The notes under the pieces were generated by a model. That model was not told the origin of the DNA, did not search any database, and saw only the letters and a list, made by a program, of their open reading frames with translations. Of a stretch of 64,000 nt of DNA, positions 7,844 through 17,277 are shown piece after piece. The DNA is from Rhodococcus sp. HM1 (GTDB lineage Bacteria; Actinomycetota; Actinomycetes; Mycobacteriales; Mycobacteriaceae), in assembly GCF_023218075.1 (NCBI RefSeq), contig NZ_JALPTB010000022.1, positions 1-64,000 of the forward strand, written 5' to 3'. Positions within the stretch are counted from its first letter, which is position 1, and each line of letters begins with the position of its first letter. Made by a program: the position numbers and the translations under genes.

Positions 7844-9232
7844 GTGAGTCATCGGAGACGATCACACCCCGACGGGATACTCGCTCCCGCCTACACGACC
7901 CGCCTCGACACCGACCCGGTGCCCGCGTCGAAACTGCCTCAGGGATCGATGGAACCGGACGCGGTGTACCGGTTCATCCACGACGAGCTGATGCTCGACG
8001 GCAGTTCCCGGCTCAATCTCGCGACCTTCGTCACCACATGGATGGAGCCGGAGGCGGGCCGTCTCATGGCGGAGACCTTCGACAAGAACCTCATCGACAA
8101 GGACGAGTATCCGTCGACCGCGGCGATCGAGGAACGCTGTGTCGCAATGGTCGCGGACCTGTTCAACGCGCCGGGACTCACGGAGTTCGATCCGGCGTCG
8201 GCGACGGGTGTGTCGACTATCGGCTCGAGTGAGGCGGTGATGCTCGCCGGGCTCGCCCTCAAGTGGCGGTGGCGGCAACGTCACGAAGCGGCCGGCGGCG
8301 ATACCTCCCGTCCGAATCTTGTTCTGGGAAGCAATGTTCAGGTGGTGTGGGAGAAGTTCTGCCGCTACTTCGACGTGATACCCAAGTACCTTCCGATGGA
8401 ACCCGGGCGCTACTCGATCACGCCGGATCAGGTGCGAGAAGCCGTGGACGAGAACACGATCGGCGTCGTCGCGATCCTCGGCACCACGTACACCGGTGAG
8501 CTGGAACCGGTATCGGAGATCTCCGCGGTTCTCGACGAGGTCGCCGCGTCGGGTGGGCCGGACGTGCCGCTGCACGTCGACGCCGCGAGCGGCGGATTCG
8601 TGGTGCCCTTCCTGCGTCCGGAACTCGAATGGGACTTCCGGGTACCGCGCGTGGCGTCGATCAACGTCAGCGGCCACAAGTACGGCCTGACCTATCCGGG
8701 AATCGGATTCGTGGTGTGGCGCGACCAGGACGCGCTGCCCGAGGACCTGGTGTTCCGGGTCAACTATCTCGGCGGCGACATGCCGACGTTCACCCTGAAC
8801 TTCTCACGCCCCGGCAACCAGATCGTCGGCCAGTACTACAACTTCCTGCGCCTCGGCCGCTCCGGCTACCAGCGGATCATGGAAACGCTCCGCACGACGG
8901 CGGTCCGGTTGGCGCGGGGGATCTCCGAGATCGAGGGCATGAACGTCATCACGGACGGCAGCGCCATCCCGGTCATCTCCTTCGAACTGACCGACGATCC
9001 GGGCTTCACGGTCTTCGACATCTCACACGAACTGCGTGCCCGCGGATGGCAGGTGCCGGCATACACGATGCCCGCGGACGCCGAGGACGTCGCGGTGCTG
9101 CGGATCGTCGTCCGTGAGGGATTCAGCGCCGATCTGGCCCGGATGCTGCACACGGACCTCGTCGAGGTGTGCGACGAGCTGCGTAAGAGCGGAATCGGAA
9201 AGCATTCGACGGAAAAGCATTTCGCTCACTGA
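7844..9232 (+). CDS. gadB: Glutamate decarboxylase
   Basis: 462 aa PLP enzyme converting glutamate to GABA and CO2, which consumes a cytosolic proton. The PLP lysine is in SINVSGHKYG at about residue 279, and HVDAASGG is the preceding cofactor-contacting segment. Length and the start pattern (PDGILAPAYTTR) fit bacterial GadB. The C-terminal tail is rich in His and Lys, as in the pH-gating tail of the E. coli enzyme. I chose GTG 7844 because GGAGG lies at 7834-7838. The frame stays open upstream but that part resembles no protein. No gadC antiporter is adjacent, so a role in acid resistance is open. Confidence 0.93.
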   Translation: MSHRRRSHPDGILAPAYTTRLDTDPVPASKLPQGSMEPDAVYRFIHDELMLDGSSRLNLATFVTTWMEPEAGRLMAETFDKNLIDKDEYPSTAAIEERCVAMVADLFNAPGLTEFDPASATGVSTIGSSEAVMLAGLALKWRWRQRHEAAGGDTSRPNLVLGSNVQVVWEKFCRYFDVIPKYLPMEPGRYSITPDQVREAVDENTIGVVAILGTTYTGELEPVSEISAVLDEVAASGGPDVPLHVDAASGGFVVPFLRPELEWDFRVPRVASINVSGHKYGLTYPGIGFVVWRDQDALPEDLVFRVNYLGGDMPTFTLNFSRPGNQIVGQYYNFLRLGRSGYQRIMETLRTTAVRLARGISEIEGMNVITDGSAIPVISFELTDDPGFTVFDISHELRARGWQVPAYTMPADAEDVAVLRIVVREGFSADLARMLHTDLVEVCDELRKSGIGKHSTEKHFAH

Positions 9233-9234
9233 GC

Positions 9235-9276
9235 GGTGTGCCTTTGTGGCGGCTGGGACCGCCACAAAGGCACACC
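9235..9276. terminator. Bidirectional terminator between gadB and yqgE
   Basis: A perfect 18-bp inverted repeat (9235-9252 and 9259-9276) with a 6-nt loop, starting two bases after the gadB stop and ending just before the convergent yqgE stop. There is no long T tract, which is common in actinobacteria. Confidence 0.85.
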
Positions 9277-9292
9277 GGGGCCGAAGGCCCAC

Positions 9293-9901
9293 CTAGTTGC
9301 GTTCGACCTCGATGGGGTGCGTCGCGAGCAGGGCGAGCGGCAGAGGCTGGCGGCGCAGGACGCGGGCCCACAGGTCCAGGCGGGCCGGGGCGAGAAGGTC
9401 CTGCGGCAGTGCCGACAGGACCATCCAGTCGCGGTTCCTCAATTCCCCCTCGAGCTGGCCGGCGCTCCAGCCGGCATAGCCCGCGAAGATCCGGACGCCT
9501 TCGACGACGGGTCCGACGACCTGCGGGTCGGTGTCGAGATCGATCATGACGACACGTCCGTCGACGCGGCGCACTCCGGGGATTCCGTCGGCGGAGGTGC
9601 CGATTCGGAGGGTGCCGAGGCACAGCGCGGAGTCGCGCCGGACCGGGCCGCCGACGAACAGGGCCTTCGGTTCGGCGGAGACCGGTACCCACTGGGGCAG
9701 GACCGCCCCGACGGCGGTGTCGCTCAGGCGGTTGAGTACGACACCGAAACTGCCCGATTCGTTGTGTTCGATGATGTAGACGACGGTGCGGCGGAAGGTG
9801 GGTTCGACGAGGTCGGTGGCCGACACCAGCAGGCTCCCGGCCCGCACGTTCGGCGTTGTTGCTGCCGTTCGGTCCTCGGGTTCGTCCTGGTGTTGCGCCA
9901 C
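9293..9901 (-). CDS. YqgE/AlgH family protein (UPF0301)
   Basis: 202 aa. The segments AGSLLVSATDLVEPTFRRTV, IIEHNESGSFGVVLNR and FVGGPVRRDSALCL are the family signatures. The biochemical role is unknown; AlgH was named for effects on alginate in Pseudomonas but the family is widespread. In mycobacteria the homologue (Rv0038) is far from this position. An N-terminal stretch of about 20 hydrophilic residues is variable. Confidence 0.9.
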   Translation of the reverse strand: MAQHQDEPEDRTAATTPNVRAGSLLVSATDLVEPTFRRTVVYIIEHNESGSFGVVLNRLSDTAVGAVLPQWVPVSAEPKALFVGGPVRRDSALCLGTLRIGTSADGIPGVRRVDGRVVMIDLDTDPQVVGPVVEGVRIFAGYAGWSAGQLEGELRNRDWMVLSALPQDLLAPARLDLWARVLRRQPLPLALLATHPIEVERN

Positions 9902-9947
9902 TCGGACATCATCCCACTGTCGCCACCCGGACGCCCGTAAGCCCCGC

Positions 9948-10664
9948 TCACGATTTTGGCGGTGCGGCCGTGAGACCGACCGTCTCGGCGAGGACCGTGA
10001 GATGGTGCTCGAAGAGGTCGTCGGGGGCGGCGAAGGTGTTCTCGCCGTATTGCCCGAACACCTCGAAACTCACCGCCCCGAACAGCGAGGACCACAGCAG
10101 AATGCCGCGGGCCAGGGCCGCGTCGGGGAGATCGGTGCCCGTTTCGCTGCGGATCCGGTCGAGGTCGGCGTGCAGGCTGCCGGGAATCCCGTCCGGCTCG
10201 GGCAGTCGCAGCGTGCCGTCCGCGTAGGCGCTGGTGAGAATCTCGACGAGCCGGGTCACGACGCGGGTGCCGGGTTCGGTGGTGCGCTCGGCCGGCGCGC
10301 GGTAACCGGGCACGGGACTGCCGAACAGCAGGGCGTAGCGGGCGGGCTCGCGCAGCGCCCACCGGCGGACCGCGCGGGCGAGGGCGCGGAAGCGTTCGGG
10401 CGCGTCGTGCGGGTCGACGACCACGACGGCGTTGTCGACGGCGTTGCCGAGTTCCTCGTAGGCGTCCACGACGAGCAGGGTGAGCAGTTCGTCGCGGTTG
10501 GCGACGTAGCGGTAGACGGCGGACGACACCACGCCGAGGTCGCGTGCGACGGCACGCAGCGACAGCGCGGCGGCGCCGTGCACGGCGAGGTGTTCGCGTC
10601 CGATGCGCAGGATGTCGGCCATCGTCTGCGCCCGGGCCCGGGCGCGGGGAGTCGTTGCTGCCAT
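9948..10664 (-). CDS. TetR-family repressor
   Basis: 238 aa. The N-terminal HTH is visible at residues 15-60 (ILRIGREHLAVHGAAALSLR, then VARDLGVVSSAVYRYVANRDELL). The C-terminal part (ALREPARYALLFGSPVPGY) is typical of the WHG-type ligand domain. I chose ATG 10664; the frame is open further upstream but that would run through the operators. It is divergent from an NAD(P)-dependent oxidoreductase gene, and the gap contains repeated palindromes that it probably binds, so it likely represses that gene and itself. The ligand is unknown. Confidence 0.85.
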   Translation of the reverse strand: MAATTPRARARAQTMADILRIGREHLAVHGAAALSLRAVARDLGVVSSAVYRYVANRDELLTLLVVDAYEELGNAVDNAVVVVDPHDAPERFRALARAVRRWALREPARYALLFGSPVPGYRAPAERTTEPGTRVVTRLVEILTSAYADGTLRLPEPDGIPGSLHADLDRIRSETGTDLPDAALARGILLWSSLFGAVSFEVFGQYGENTFAAPDDLFEHHLTVLAETVGLTAAPPKS

Positions 10665-10686
10665 GCCGTCGAGCCTGCCCTCATCC

Positions 10687-10772
10687 GTGAGCACTGTCAA
10701 CAAAAGTGAGCACTGCTCTTGACAGTGCCCGTTCGGAAGCGCATGCTCGATGCAAACGAGAGCAGTGCTCAC
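10687..10772. promoter_or_regulatory. TetR operators and promoter of the oxidoreductase gene
   Basis: Two copies of the palindrome GAGCA-N-TGCTC lie at 10708-10718 and 10760-10770, and an imperfect third at 10689-10699. The decamer GTGAGCACTG occurs at 10687, at 10706 and inverted at 10763. Between the two good palindromes is a promoter: TTGACA (10719-10724), 17 bp, CATGCT (10742-10747). A repressor bound to both would block it. Confidence 0.7.
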
Positions 10773-10795
10773 ATTTCGATGCAGAGGAGAACACC

Positions 10796-11740
10796 ATGTC
10801 GAATCTCCAGGTCGTGTGCGGCGCCGGACCCATCGGCTGGACCGTGGCCCGGCAACTCGCCGACAGCGGCCGGCGCGTCCGCGTCCTCACCCGCTCCGGC
10901 AGCGGACCGGACCATCCGCTCGTCGAACGCGTCCGCACCGACGTCTCCGATCCGGACGCGCTCGCCGCCGCGTTCGGCGACGACACCGTCACCGCCGTCC
11001 ACATGTGCATCCACGGCTCCGCCTACAGCGCCGAGGCGTGGGAACGCGAACTCCCGGCCGCCGAACGCACCGTCCTCGACGCGGCAGGGAAGGCCGGGGC
11101 CGTCGTGGTCTTCCCGGAGAGCCTCTACTCCTACAGCGAGCCCGGCCGGGTCATGCGCGAGGACTCCCCGCGCAACGCCACGACCGGCAAGCGCGGCGTT
11201 CGTACCCGTCTGCTCGCCGCACGCGCCGCGCACAGCACCCCCACGGTCAGCGTCGTCGCGTCCGACTACTTCGGCCCGCGCGCCCTGAACGCCCATGCCG
11301 GCGAACGCATGGTCCCCACAATCCTCGCGGGACGCACCCCTCGGGTGCTCGGCTCGGCCGACGTCCCGCACTCGTTCACCTACGTGCCGGACCTGGCCGC
11401 CGCGATGATCGCCGCCGCCGACACCCCCGCCGTGTGGAACACCGTGGTGCACGCACCCACCGCACCGGCCGTCACGCAGCGCGAAATGGTTGCCGCGTTC
11501 GCGACCGCCGCGGGCGTGCCGGTACCGAAGGTCGGCACCATCCCCGCGTGGGTGCTGCGCGGCGGCGCCCTGGTCAACCGCGACGCACGCGAGCTCGCGG
11601 AGATGCTCTACCAGTTCACCGATCCGTTCGTCATGGACTCGAACCGCAGCGAGGAGGCACTCGGCGTGACGGCCACACCGCTGCCGGTGGCCGCCGCCGA
11701 AACCGTGCGGTGGTGGCGCGAGCACCGGGCGGCGGCCTGA
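10796..11740 (+). CDS. NAD(P)-dependent oxidoreductase/epimerase-like protein
   Basis: 314 aa. The N-terminal dinucleotide site is VVCGAGPIGWTVARQLADSG, a GxGxxG Rossmann motif of the atypical extended SDR type. HSFTYVPDLAAAM around residue 195 is the family segment after the substrate pocket. The catalytic Tyr is not obvious: SLYSYSE near residue 117 is the nearest candidate and lacks a YxxxK pattern, so it may be an atypical reductase (NmrA-like). It is controlled by the divergent TetR gene. The start is set by AGAGGAGA at 10783-10790. Confidence 0.75.
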   Translation: MSNLQVVCGAGPIGWTVARQLADSGRRVRVLTRSGSGPDHPLVERVRTDVSDPDALAAAFGDDTVTAVHMCIHGSAYSAEAWERELPAAERTVLDAAGKAGAVVVFPESLYSYSEPGRVMREDSPRNATTGKRGVRTRLLAARAAHSTPTVSVVASDYFGPRALNAHAGERMVPTILAGRTPRVLGSADVPHSFTYVPDLAAAMIAAADTPAVWNTVVHAPTAPAVTQREMVAAFATAAGVPVPKVGTIPAWVLRGGALVNRDARELAEMLYQFTDPFVMDSNRSEEALGVTATPLPVAAAETVRWWREHRAAA

Positions 11741-11767
11741 CGTTCCCACCGCCTCTCCGGCGGGGGA

Positions 11768-11773
11768 TAGTGT
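11768..11773 (+). promoter_or_regulatory. -10 element of the MFS gene
   Basis: TAGTGT lies six nucleotides before the GTG start at 11780. Confidence 0.45.
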
Positions 11774-11779
11774 CGGGTC

Positions 11780-13057
11780 GTGCAGGAGTCGAAGCGGCAG
11801 GCATGGCGATCCACAGCGACGGCTCTCCGTCACTCACCGGACCTCGCCCGGCTCACCACCGTCCGCTTCGCGAGCCAGTTCGGTGACGGACTGTTCCAGG
11901 CCGCGCTCGGCGGGGCGATCCTGTTCAACCCCGAACGGCACGCCGATCCGGCCGCCATCGCCGCCGGGTTCGCGGTTCTGCTGCTGCCGTACTCGGTCGT
12001 CGGACCGTTCGCCGGTGCGCTGCTCGACCGCTGGGACCGGCGCCTCGTGCTGCTGTGGGCCAACATGCTGCGCGGCGCATTCATCCTCTCCGCGGCCGCG
12101 GTGCTGCTCACCGGCGGGGGAGAGACCGCTCTCCTCCTGCTGGCGCTCGCCGCCGTCGGCGTGAGCCGGTTCGTGCTCGCCGGGGTATCCGCGTCGCTAC
12201 CGCACACCGTGGCCCAATCCTGGCTCGTACCGGTCAATTCCGTGCTCGCGACCGTCGGATCGGGGGTGTCGGCCGCGGGTGCCGCGGTCGCGGTGAGCAC
12301 CATCGGGATCGTCGGCGCGGGCGACACGGGATCGGGAATCGCGGTCGCGCTGGGAGCGTCCGGATCGGTGATCGCGGCGGTCGCCGCCGGCGGCTTCCCG
12401 CGGCACGGTCTCGGTCCGGACGAGATCCTGCCGCGCAGCGCCGTGCGATCCGTCCTCGACGGACTGCACACCGGCGCCGTCGCAGTCTGGCAGGCACCCG
12501 GCGTCACCGTCGCGATGATCGGAATCGGCACCCACCGCATCGTTTTCGGCATCGACACCCTGATCATGGTTCTGGTGTTGCGCGAGGGCGGGAACGGCTC
12601 CGCGGCCGAAGGGCTCACCGGGTTCGGGGTCGCGGTCGCCGCGACCGCGACGGGCATGCTCGTGGCCGCGATCGTCACCCCGATCCTCCTGCCCCGGGCG
12701 GGACGGCCGCGCACGATCACCGGCGCACTGCTGACGGCCGCGATCGTGCAACTGCTGTTCGTCACGCTCCTCACCCAGACGGCGCTGCTCGTCGCCGCGT
12801 TCCTCCTCGGTCTCGCCGGGCAGGTCGTCAAGCTCTCGGGTGACGCCGCGATGCAGATCGAGATCGACGACGCCCGGCGCGGCCAGGTCTTCGCGCTCCA
12901 GGACACCGTGTTCAACATCGCCTTCCTCGCCGCGATCGCCGCGGCCGCCGTCTTCGTCGCACCCGACGGACGCTCGCCCGCCCTCGCCGTCGCGGGTGTC
13001 GGGATCTATCTGGCCGGACTCGCCGGGGTCCTCGCCGTGCGCCGCCTCCGGATGTGA
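11780..13057 (+). CDS. Major facilitator superfamily transporter
   Basis: 425 aa with about 12 membrane helices. The loop between helices 2 and 3, GALLDRWDRRLVLLWANML, is the degenerate MFS motif A (G-x-DRxxRR). A similar polar stretch (DARRGQVFALQDTVFN) is found in the second half. It resembles MFS_1/MFS_3 drug or metabolite exporters; substrate unknown. The start is likely GTG 11780 of a leaderless message, giving an N-terminal cytosolic stretch of about 30 residues. Confidence 0.8.
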   Translation: MQESKRQAWRSTATALRHSPDLARLTTVRFASQFGDGLFQAALGGAILFNPERHADPAAIAAGFAVLLLPYSVVGPFAGALLDRWDRRLVLLWANMLRGAFILSAAAVLLTGGGETALLLLALAAVGVSRFVLAGVSASLPHTVAQSWLVPVNSVLATVGSGVSAAGAAVAVSTIGIVGAGDTGSGIAVALGASGSVIAAVAAGGFPRHGLGPDEILPRSAVRSVLDGLHTGAVAVWQAPGVTVAMIGIGTHRIVFGIDTLIMVLVLREGGNGSAAEGLTGFGVAVAATATGMLVAAIVTPILLPRAGRPRTITGALLTAAIVQLLFVTLLTQTALLVAAFLLGLAGQVVKLSGDAAMQIEIDDARRGQVFALQDTVFNIAFLAAIAAAAVFVAPDGRSPALAVAGVGIYLAGLAGVLAVRRLRM

Positions 13058-13121
13058 ACGGGTCCGATTTGTTAGGTTCTCCTGGTTCAGCACTCGAGTG
13101 CAGTTCCGTCAGGAGGCGCCC

Positions 13122-14627
13122 ATGTCCCGTCGCGCGGTGCTCACGTCGCTGGCACTCGTCTCGCTGACGCTGCCGCTTCTCGCGGTGCCCGCGAGCGCCG
13201 AGGGCGCAGCTCCGGTGAACTCGTGCGGGGAGACCGGTTTCGATCCGGCCGCCGAGAAGCCCGGATCCGGCGCGCCGCCGATCGAGATTCCGCGCGTCCT
13301 GGAACTGCCGGTGCCGTACCCGGAGTTCGTGCAGGTCGAGGTGCCGGGGGCCGCCCCGGACACCACGCGGGTACCGCAGGCACCGCTGCCGGCGGATCCG
13401 TGCGCGGACCCGTGCCCGGAGACCCTGCCGGAACCGGACAGCCCGATCGGCGGCTCGAGCGGCTCCAGCGGCTCGAGCGGATCCAGCAGCGGGTCCTCCT
13501 TCCTCCCGCGCATCGAGATCGATCCGCAGCCCGAGACGATCCCCATCCCGGTTCCCGGTGGCGAGGCGCCGCCGCCGCAGCCGGCGCCGGATCCGGTCGC
13601 CCCGCCGGTCGAGCCCGGGGCGGCCGTCGCACGCCTGAACGCACCCGAAGTGGGCGAGGTTTCCCTGGTGTCGCAGTTGACCGGTCACGGCTCCGAGAAC
13701 CGCACCGACTCGCGCTGGCAGGTCGACGGCACCGATCTCGGGATCTTCTGGGAATCGGCGCCCGGTGAGGTGGCCGTCGCGTTCGGCGACACCTTCGGCC
13801 ACGAATGGGAGCCCCCGGGTGGTGCGGGCGGTGACTGGCGCAGCAACGTCCTCGCCTTCAGCACCGACACCGACCTGTCCGACGGCATGACCATCGATTC
13901 GATGGTCCAGGACAGCCCCTGCCACGCCGCCGAGATCCTCGATTCGCGGCACGTGCACAACTACGAGACCACCGTCATCCCCACGTCGGGATTCGCCATC
14001 GGTGACCGGCAGTACCTCAGCTACATGTCCGTGCGGCGGTGGAGCAAGATCCCCGGCATGTGGTACACGAACCTGGGCGGCATCGCCTGGTCCGACGACC
14101 ACGGGCAGACGTGGACGAAGGACCAGCACGCCCGGTGGGACAACTTCTTCGGCGTCGGCCGGTTCCAGGTCGCGACGATGGTGCCGCAGGGCGATCACGT
14201 CTACATGTTCGGTACCCCCAACGGGCGCATCGGCACCGTCGGGCTCGCCCGGGTTCCCACCGCCGAGGTCCTGAACCCGACCGCGTACCAGTACTGGGTC
14301 GCCGGCGAATGGATGCCTGCTGCAGAACATGTCGCGACGCCGCTGTTCGCGGGCGTCGCGTCCGAACTGTCGGTGCGTTACGACGACGAGCACGACCGCT
14401 GGCAGATGAGCTACCTCGACCCGGTCGCGGGAAGCATCGTGCTGCGCCAGGCCACCGTCGCGCAGGGGGAGTGGTCCGACCCGTCCGTGTTGGTCCGCAC
14501 CTCCGACTACCCGAAGGCCTACGGCGGATTCATCCACCCGTGGTCGAGCGGTGACGACCTGTACTTCACGATGTCGGAGTGGGACAGCTACAACGTCTAC
14601 CTCATGCGCGCCCACGTCGGCGGGTGA
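13122..14627 (+). CDS. Secreted DUF4185 protein, candidate endo-D-arabinanase (GH183 type)
   Basis: 501 aa. A signal peptide ends near AVPASA-EG (about residue 26). A Pro-rich region with a Gly-Ser linker (GGSSGSSGSSGSSSGSS, about residues 108-125) leads to the catalytic-like domain from about residue 175 to the end. That domain fits DUF4185, a beta-propeller family. As I recall, some members were recently shown to be endo-D-arabinanases that cut mycobacterial arabinan (GH183). Two aspartates 18 residues apart (TDLG and FGDTFG) match the spacing I recall for the catalytic pair. Rhodococcus has arabinogalactan, so a wall-remodelling role is plausible. AGGAGG at 13111-13116 sets the start. It is convergent with modC. 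Confidence 0.78.
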   Translation: MSRRAVLTSLALVSLTLPLLAVPASAEGAAPVNSCGETGFDPAAEKPGSGAPPIEIPRVLELPVPYPEFVQVEVPGAAPDTTRVPQAPLPADPCADPCPETLPEPDSPIGGSSGSSGSSGSSSGSSFLPRIEIDPQPETIPIPVPGGEAPPPQPAPDPVAPPVEPGAAVARLNAPEVGEVSLVSQLTGHGSENRTDSRWQVDGTDLGIFWESAPGEVAVAFGDTFGHEWEPPGGAGGDWRSNVLAFSTDTDLSDGMTIDSMVQDSPCHAAEILDSRHVHNYETTVIPTSGFAIGDRQYLSYMSVRRWSKIPGMWYTNLGGIAWSDDHGQTWTKDQHARWDNFFGVGRFQVATMVPQGDHVYMFGTPNGRIGTVGLARVPTAEVLNPTAYQYWVAGEWMPAAEHVATPLFAGVASELSVRYDDEHDRWQMSYLDPVAGSIVLRQATVAQGEWSDPSVLVRTSDYPKAYGGFIHPWSSGDDLYFTMSEWDSYNVYLMRAHVGG

Positions 14628-14639
14628 CGGGAAGCGTCG

Positions 14640-15698
14640 TCACGCGGAGCGGTGAATGCCGATCTCGGTGGCTTTGACGACGAACCACACCTGAGCACCG
14701 GGTTCGAGGGCCAGGTCCGCGACCGCGGCGGCGGTGATCTCGGCGGCGAGACCGGTGCCGGCGGCACGGACCAGCACCGTGGCTCCGCGCGCCTCGAGAT
14801 CACCGACGGTGACCCGGAAACTGTTGCGGGGACTTCCGTGCGGTTCCTCGGCATACACCGCCACCGCGACGGGTGAGAACACCGCGACCGCGCGGTCGCC
14901 GGGCCGGCACCCCTCGTCGACGGTGCCGTGGACGGGACCGAACTCGGTGTCGAGACCGTCGGCTGCGACGGTGCCCGCGACCAGGTTGACACCGGCGATG
15001 CGCGCCGCGAACGCGCTCCGGGGTCGGGTGAGAACCTCACGCACCGAACCTGTTTCGACGACGCGGCCATCGTCGATCACTGCGACCCGGTCGGCCAGCG
15101 CCAGCACGTCGAGCGGGTCGTGGGTGACCACGAGTGCGGTGCGGTCCTGGTCGCGCAGGATGCGCCGCAACAACGAGCGGATCGCGGGAGCGGCGGTGAC
15201 GTCGAGCGCCGACATCGGTTCGTCGAGCATCAGCAGGTGCGGCTGTGCAGCGAGTGCACGGGCGATCGCGACGCGCTGGGCCTGACCGCCCGACAACTCG
15301 CGCGGCCGGCGATCCGCGAACTCCGTGGCATCGACGGCCCCGAGCCAGCGCATCGCCTCGCGGTGGGCCCGCCGCCGGCGCGTGCCGGTGCTGCGCGGCG
15401 CGAAGGCCACGTTCGCGATCGCCGTGAGATGGGGGAACAGCAACGGTTCCTGCGCCAACATGGCCACGGACCTGCGGTGCGGCGGCACGTCGACGCCGGC
15501 TTCGGTGTCGGTGAGGACGCGGTCGCCGAGGGTGATGCGCCCGGTGTCAGGGCGCAACAACCCGGCAACCAGGTTCAGCAGCGTCGATTTCCCGGCACCG
15601 TTGGGTCCGAGAACCGCGAGTACACAACCGGATTCGACGTCGACGCTCAGGCCGACGTTGCGCGCCGCGATCCGGGCCTCGAGGTGCAGGGCGCTCAC
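14640..15698 (-). CDS. modC: Molybdate ABC transporter ATPase
   Basis: 352 aa. Walker A is GPNGAGKST (about residue 32), the ABC signature is LSGGQAQR, Walker B is LLMLDEP and the switch His is in VVTHD. The C-terminal part (about 290-350: [20 protein letters not shown]) is a TOBE/Mop-like oxyanion-binding domain, which separates ModC from other importers. The GTG start overlaps the modB stop by 4 bp (GTGA). The open frame continues upstream through modB in another phase and is not coding. Confidence 0.9.
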   Translation of the reverse strand: MSALHLEARIAARNVGLSVDVESGCVLAVLGPNGAGKSTLLNLVAGLLRPDTGRITLGDRVLTDTEAGVDVPPHRRSVAMLAQEPLLFPHLTAIANVAFAPRSTGTRRRRAHREAMRWLGAVDATEFADRRPRELSGGQAQRVAIARALAAQPHLLMLDEPMSALDVTAAPAIRSLLRRILRDQDRTALVVTHDPLDVLALADRVAVIDDGRVVETGSVREVLTRPRSAFAARIAGVNLVAGTVAADGLDTEFGPVHGTVDEGCRPGDRAVAVFSPVAVAVYAEEPHGSPRNSFRVTVGDLEARGATVLVRAAGTGLAAEITAAAVADLALEPGAQVWFVVKATEIGIHRSA

Positions 15699-16495
15699 AG
15701 TGCACCTGCGATGCGTCGTCCCCGCGCGGCGACCACGATCGCGACCGCGACGAGCACGAGCAGCAGCGAGAGGGCCACCGCCGCATCGGGATCGGTCTCG
15801 CGCTGCAGGTAGATCTCCAGCGGCAGGGTGCGGGTGACACCCTGCAGGCTGCCCGCGAACGTGATGGTCGCACCGAACTCGCCGAGCGCGCGAGCGAACG
15901 CGAGGACCGCGCCGGACACGAGGCCCGGGAGCACGAGTGGCAGGGTGACGCGCCGGAACACGGTGGTGGGTCGCGCACCCAGGGTCGCGGCGACGGCCTC
16001 GTAGCGACGGCCCGCGGTACGCAGGGCACCTTCGAGGCTCATTACGAGGAACGGGAGAGCGACGAACGTCTGGGCGAGCACGACGGCGGTGGTGGAGAAC
16101 GCGATCCGGAGACCGAACGCCTCGAAGTATTCGCCGAGCAGCCCACGACGGCCGAACGTGTAGAGCAGGGCGATACCGCCGACCACCGGCGGCAGCACGA
16201 GCGGCAGCAACACCAGCGACCGCAGGACCGGGATGATCCGAAACGTGCTGCGCGCCAGGACCGCTGCCATCGGAACCCCGAACAGCACACACAGAACGGT
16301 GCTGGCGGTCGCGGTGCGCAGACTGAGCGCCAGCGCCTGTAGCGACGCCTCGGAGGTGACGAGTTCGGGGAACCGCGACCAGTCGACGGTCAGCACCATC
16401 GACACCAGTGGCAGGATGACGAACACGCCCCCGACGGCCGCCGGCAGATAGATCCACCCCGGCAGGCCCGCCCGGCTTTCCGGCCTCGAGGTCAC
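15695..16495 (-). CDS. modB: Molybdate ABC transporter permease
   Basis: 266 aa with about six membrane helices. The EAA loop is present as [26 protein letters not shown], and [12 protein letters not shown] is the segment typical of ModB. It forms the membrane channel through which ModC drives molybdate import. The GTG start overlaps the modA stop by 4 bp. Confidence 0.92.
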   Translation of the reverse strand: MTSRPESRAGLPGWIYLPAAVGGVFVILPLVSMVLTVDWSRFPELVTSEASLQALALSLRTATASTVLCVLFGVPMAAVLARSTFRIIPVLRSLVLLPLVLPPVVGGIALLYTFGRRGLLGEYFEAFGLRIAFSTTAVVLAQTFVALPFLVMSLEGALRTAGRRYEAVAATLGARPTTVFRRVTLPLVLPGLVSGAVLAFARALGEFGATITFAGSLQGVTRTLPLEIYLQRETDPDAAVALSLLLVLVAVAIVVAARGRRIAGAL

Positions 16496-17277
16496 GGCGC
16501 TCCGAAACCGGCTTCCGCGAAGACCGTCCGCGCGTCGTCGCCGGTGACGAACTCGAGGAACTTCGACGCCAGCTGCGGATTCTGCGATTCCTCGAGCAGC
16601 GCGATCGGGTAGGTGTTCACGGCGTCGGCGGATTCCGGAAACGGCACCGCGGTGACCTTGTCGCCCGCGTTCGTGGCGTCGGTGACGTAGACGAGTCCGG
16701 CGTCGGCCTGACCGGAGGTCACCTTGCCGAGCACGTCGGTCACCGACGATTCCTCGCTGACCGGTTGGATGTCGACCCCTGTCTGGGTTTCGATCCTGCT
16801 CGTCGCAGTGCCGCACGGTACCTGCGGTGCACACACGACGACCTTCAGGCCCGGGCGGGTCAGATCCGCGAACGACGTGATGCCCTGGGGGTTTCCGGGT
16901 TCGGTGACGATGGTGAGGGTGTTGGTCGCGAAGTTCACCGGGTCCCCCGAGACCACACCGACTTCGGCCGCCTTGTCCATGTTCGCGGTGTCGGCGGAGG
17001 CGAACACGTCGGCGGGTGCGCCCTGGGTGATCTGCGCGACCAGGTCGGACGATCCCGCGAAGTTGAATTCGACGGTGCTGCCCGGGTGGGCGCTTTCGAA
17101 CTGTGTGCCGAGTTGGGTGAATGTCGCCTTCAGCGAGGCCGCGGCGAACACCGTGATCGTCTCGGCGCTCTCCGGGGTGGATGCGGTCGTCTCCGACGCC
17201 GAGTCGTCACTCGTGCCGCACGCAGCCAGTGTCAGCACGGTACCGATCAGGGCGGCAACGATTCTCGCGCGCCTCAC
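16492..17277 (-). CDS. modA: Molybdate-binding lipoprotein
   Basis: 261 aa. A lipoprotein signal ends in LTLAAC at about residue 18. [12 protein letters not shown] and [13 protein letters not shown] are the ModA oxyanion-binding segments, and [12 protein letters not shown] near the C-terminus is also typical. It captures molybdate (or tungstate) outside the membrane for ModBC. GTG 17277 follows GGAGG by 7 nt and overlaps the stop of the regulator gene by 4 bp. Confidence 0.92.
   Translation of the reverse strand: MRRARIVAALIGTVLTLAACGTSDDSASETTASTPESAETITVFAAASLKATFTQLGTQFESAHPGSTVEFNFAGSSDLVAQITQGAPADVFASADTANMDKAAEVGVVSGDPVNFATNTLTIVTEPGNPQGITSFADLTRPGLKVVVCAPQVPCGTATSRIETQTGVDIQPVSEESSVTDVLGKVTSGQADAGLVYVTDATNAGDKVTAVPFPESADAVNTYPIALLEESQNPQLASKFLEFVTGDDARTVFAEAGFGAP

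Noticed and set aside
14624-14643. Terminator between the DUF4185 gene and modC
   Set aside because: GTGACG-N8-CGTCAC is only a 6-bp stem made of the two stop-codon regions; too weak to call.
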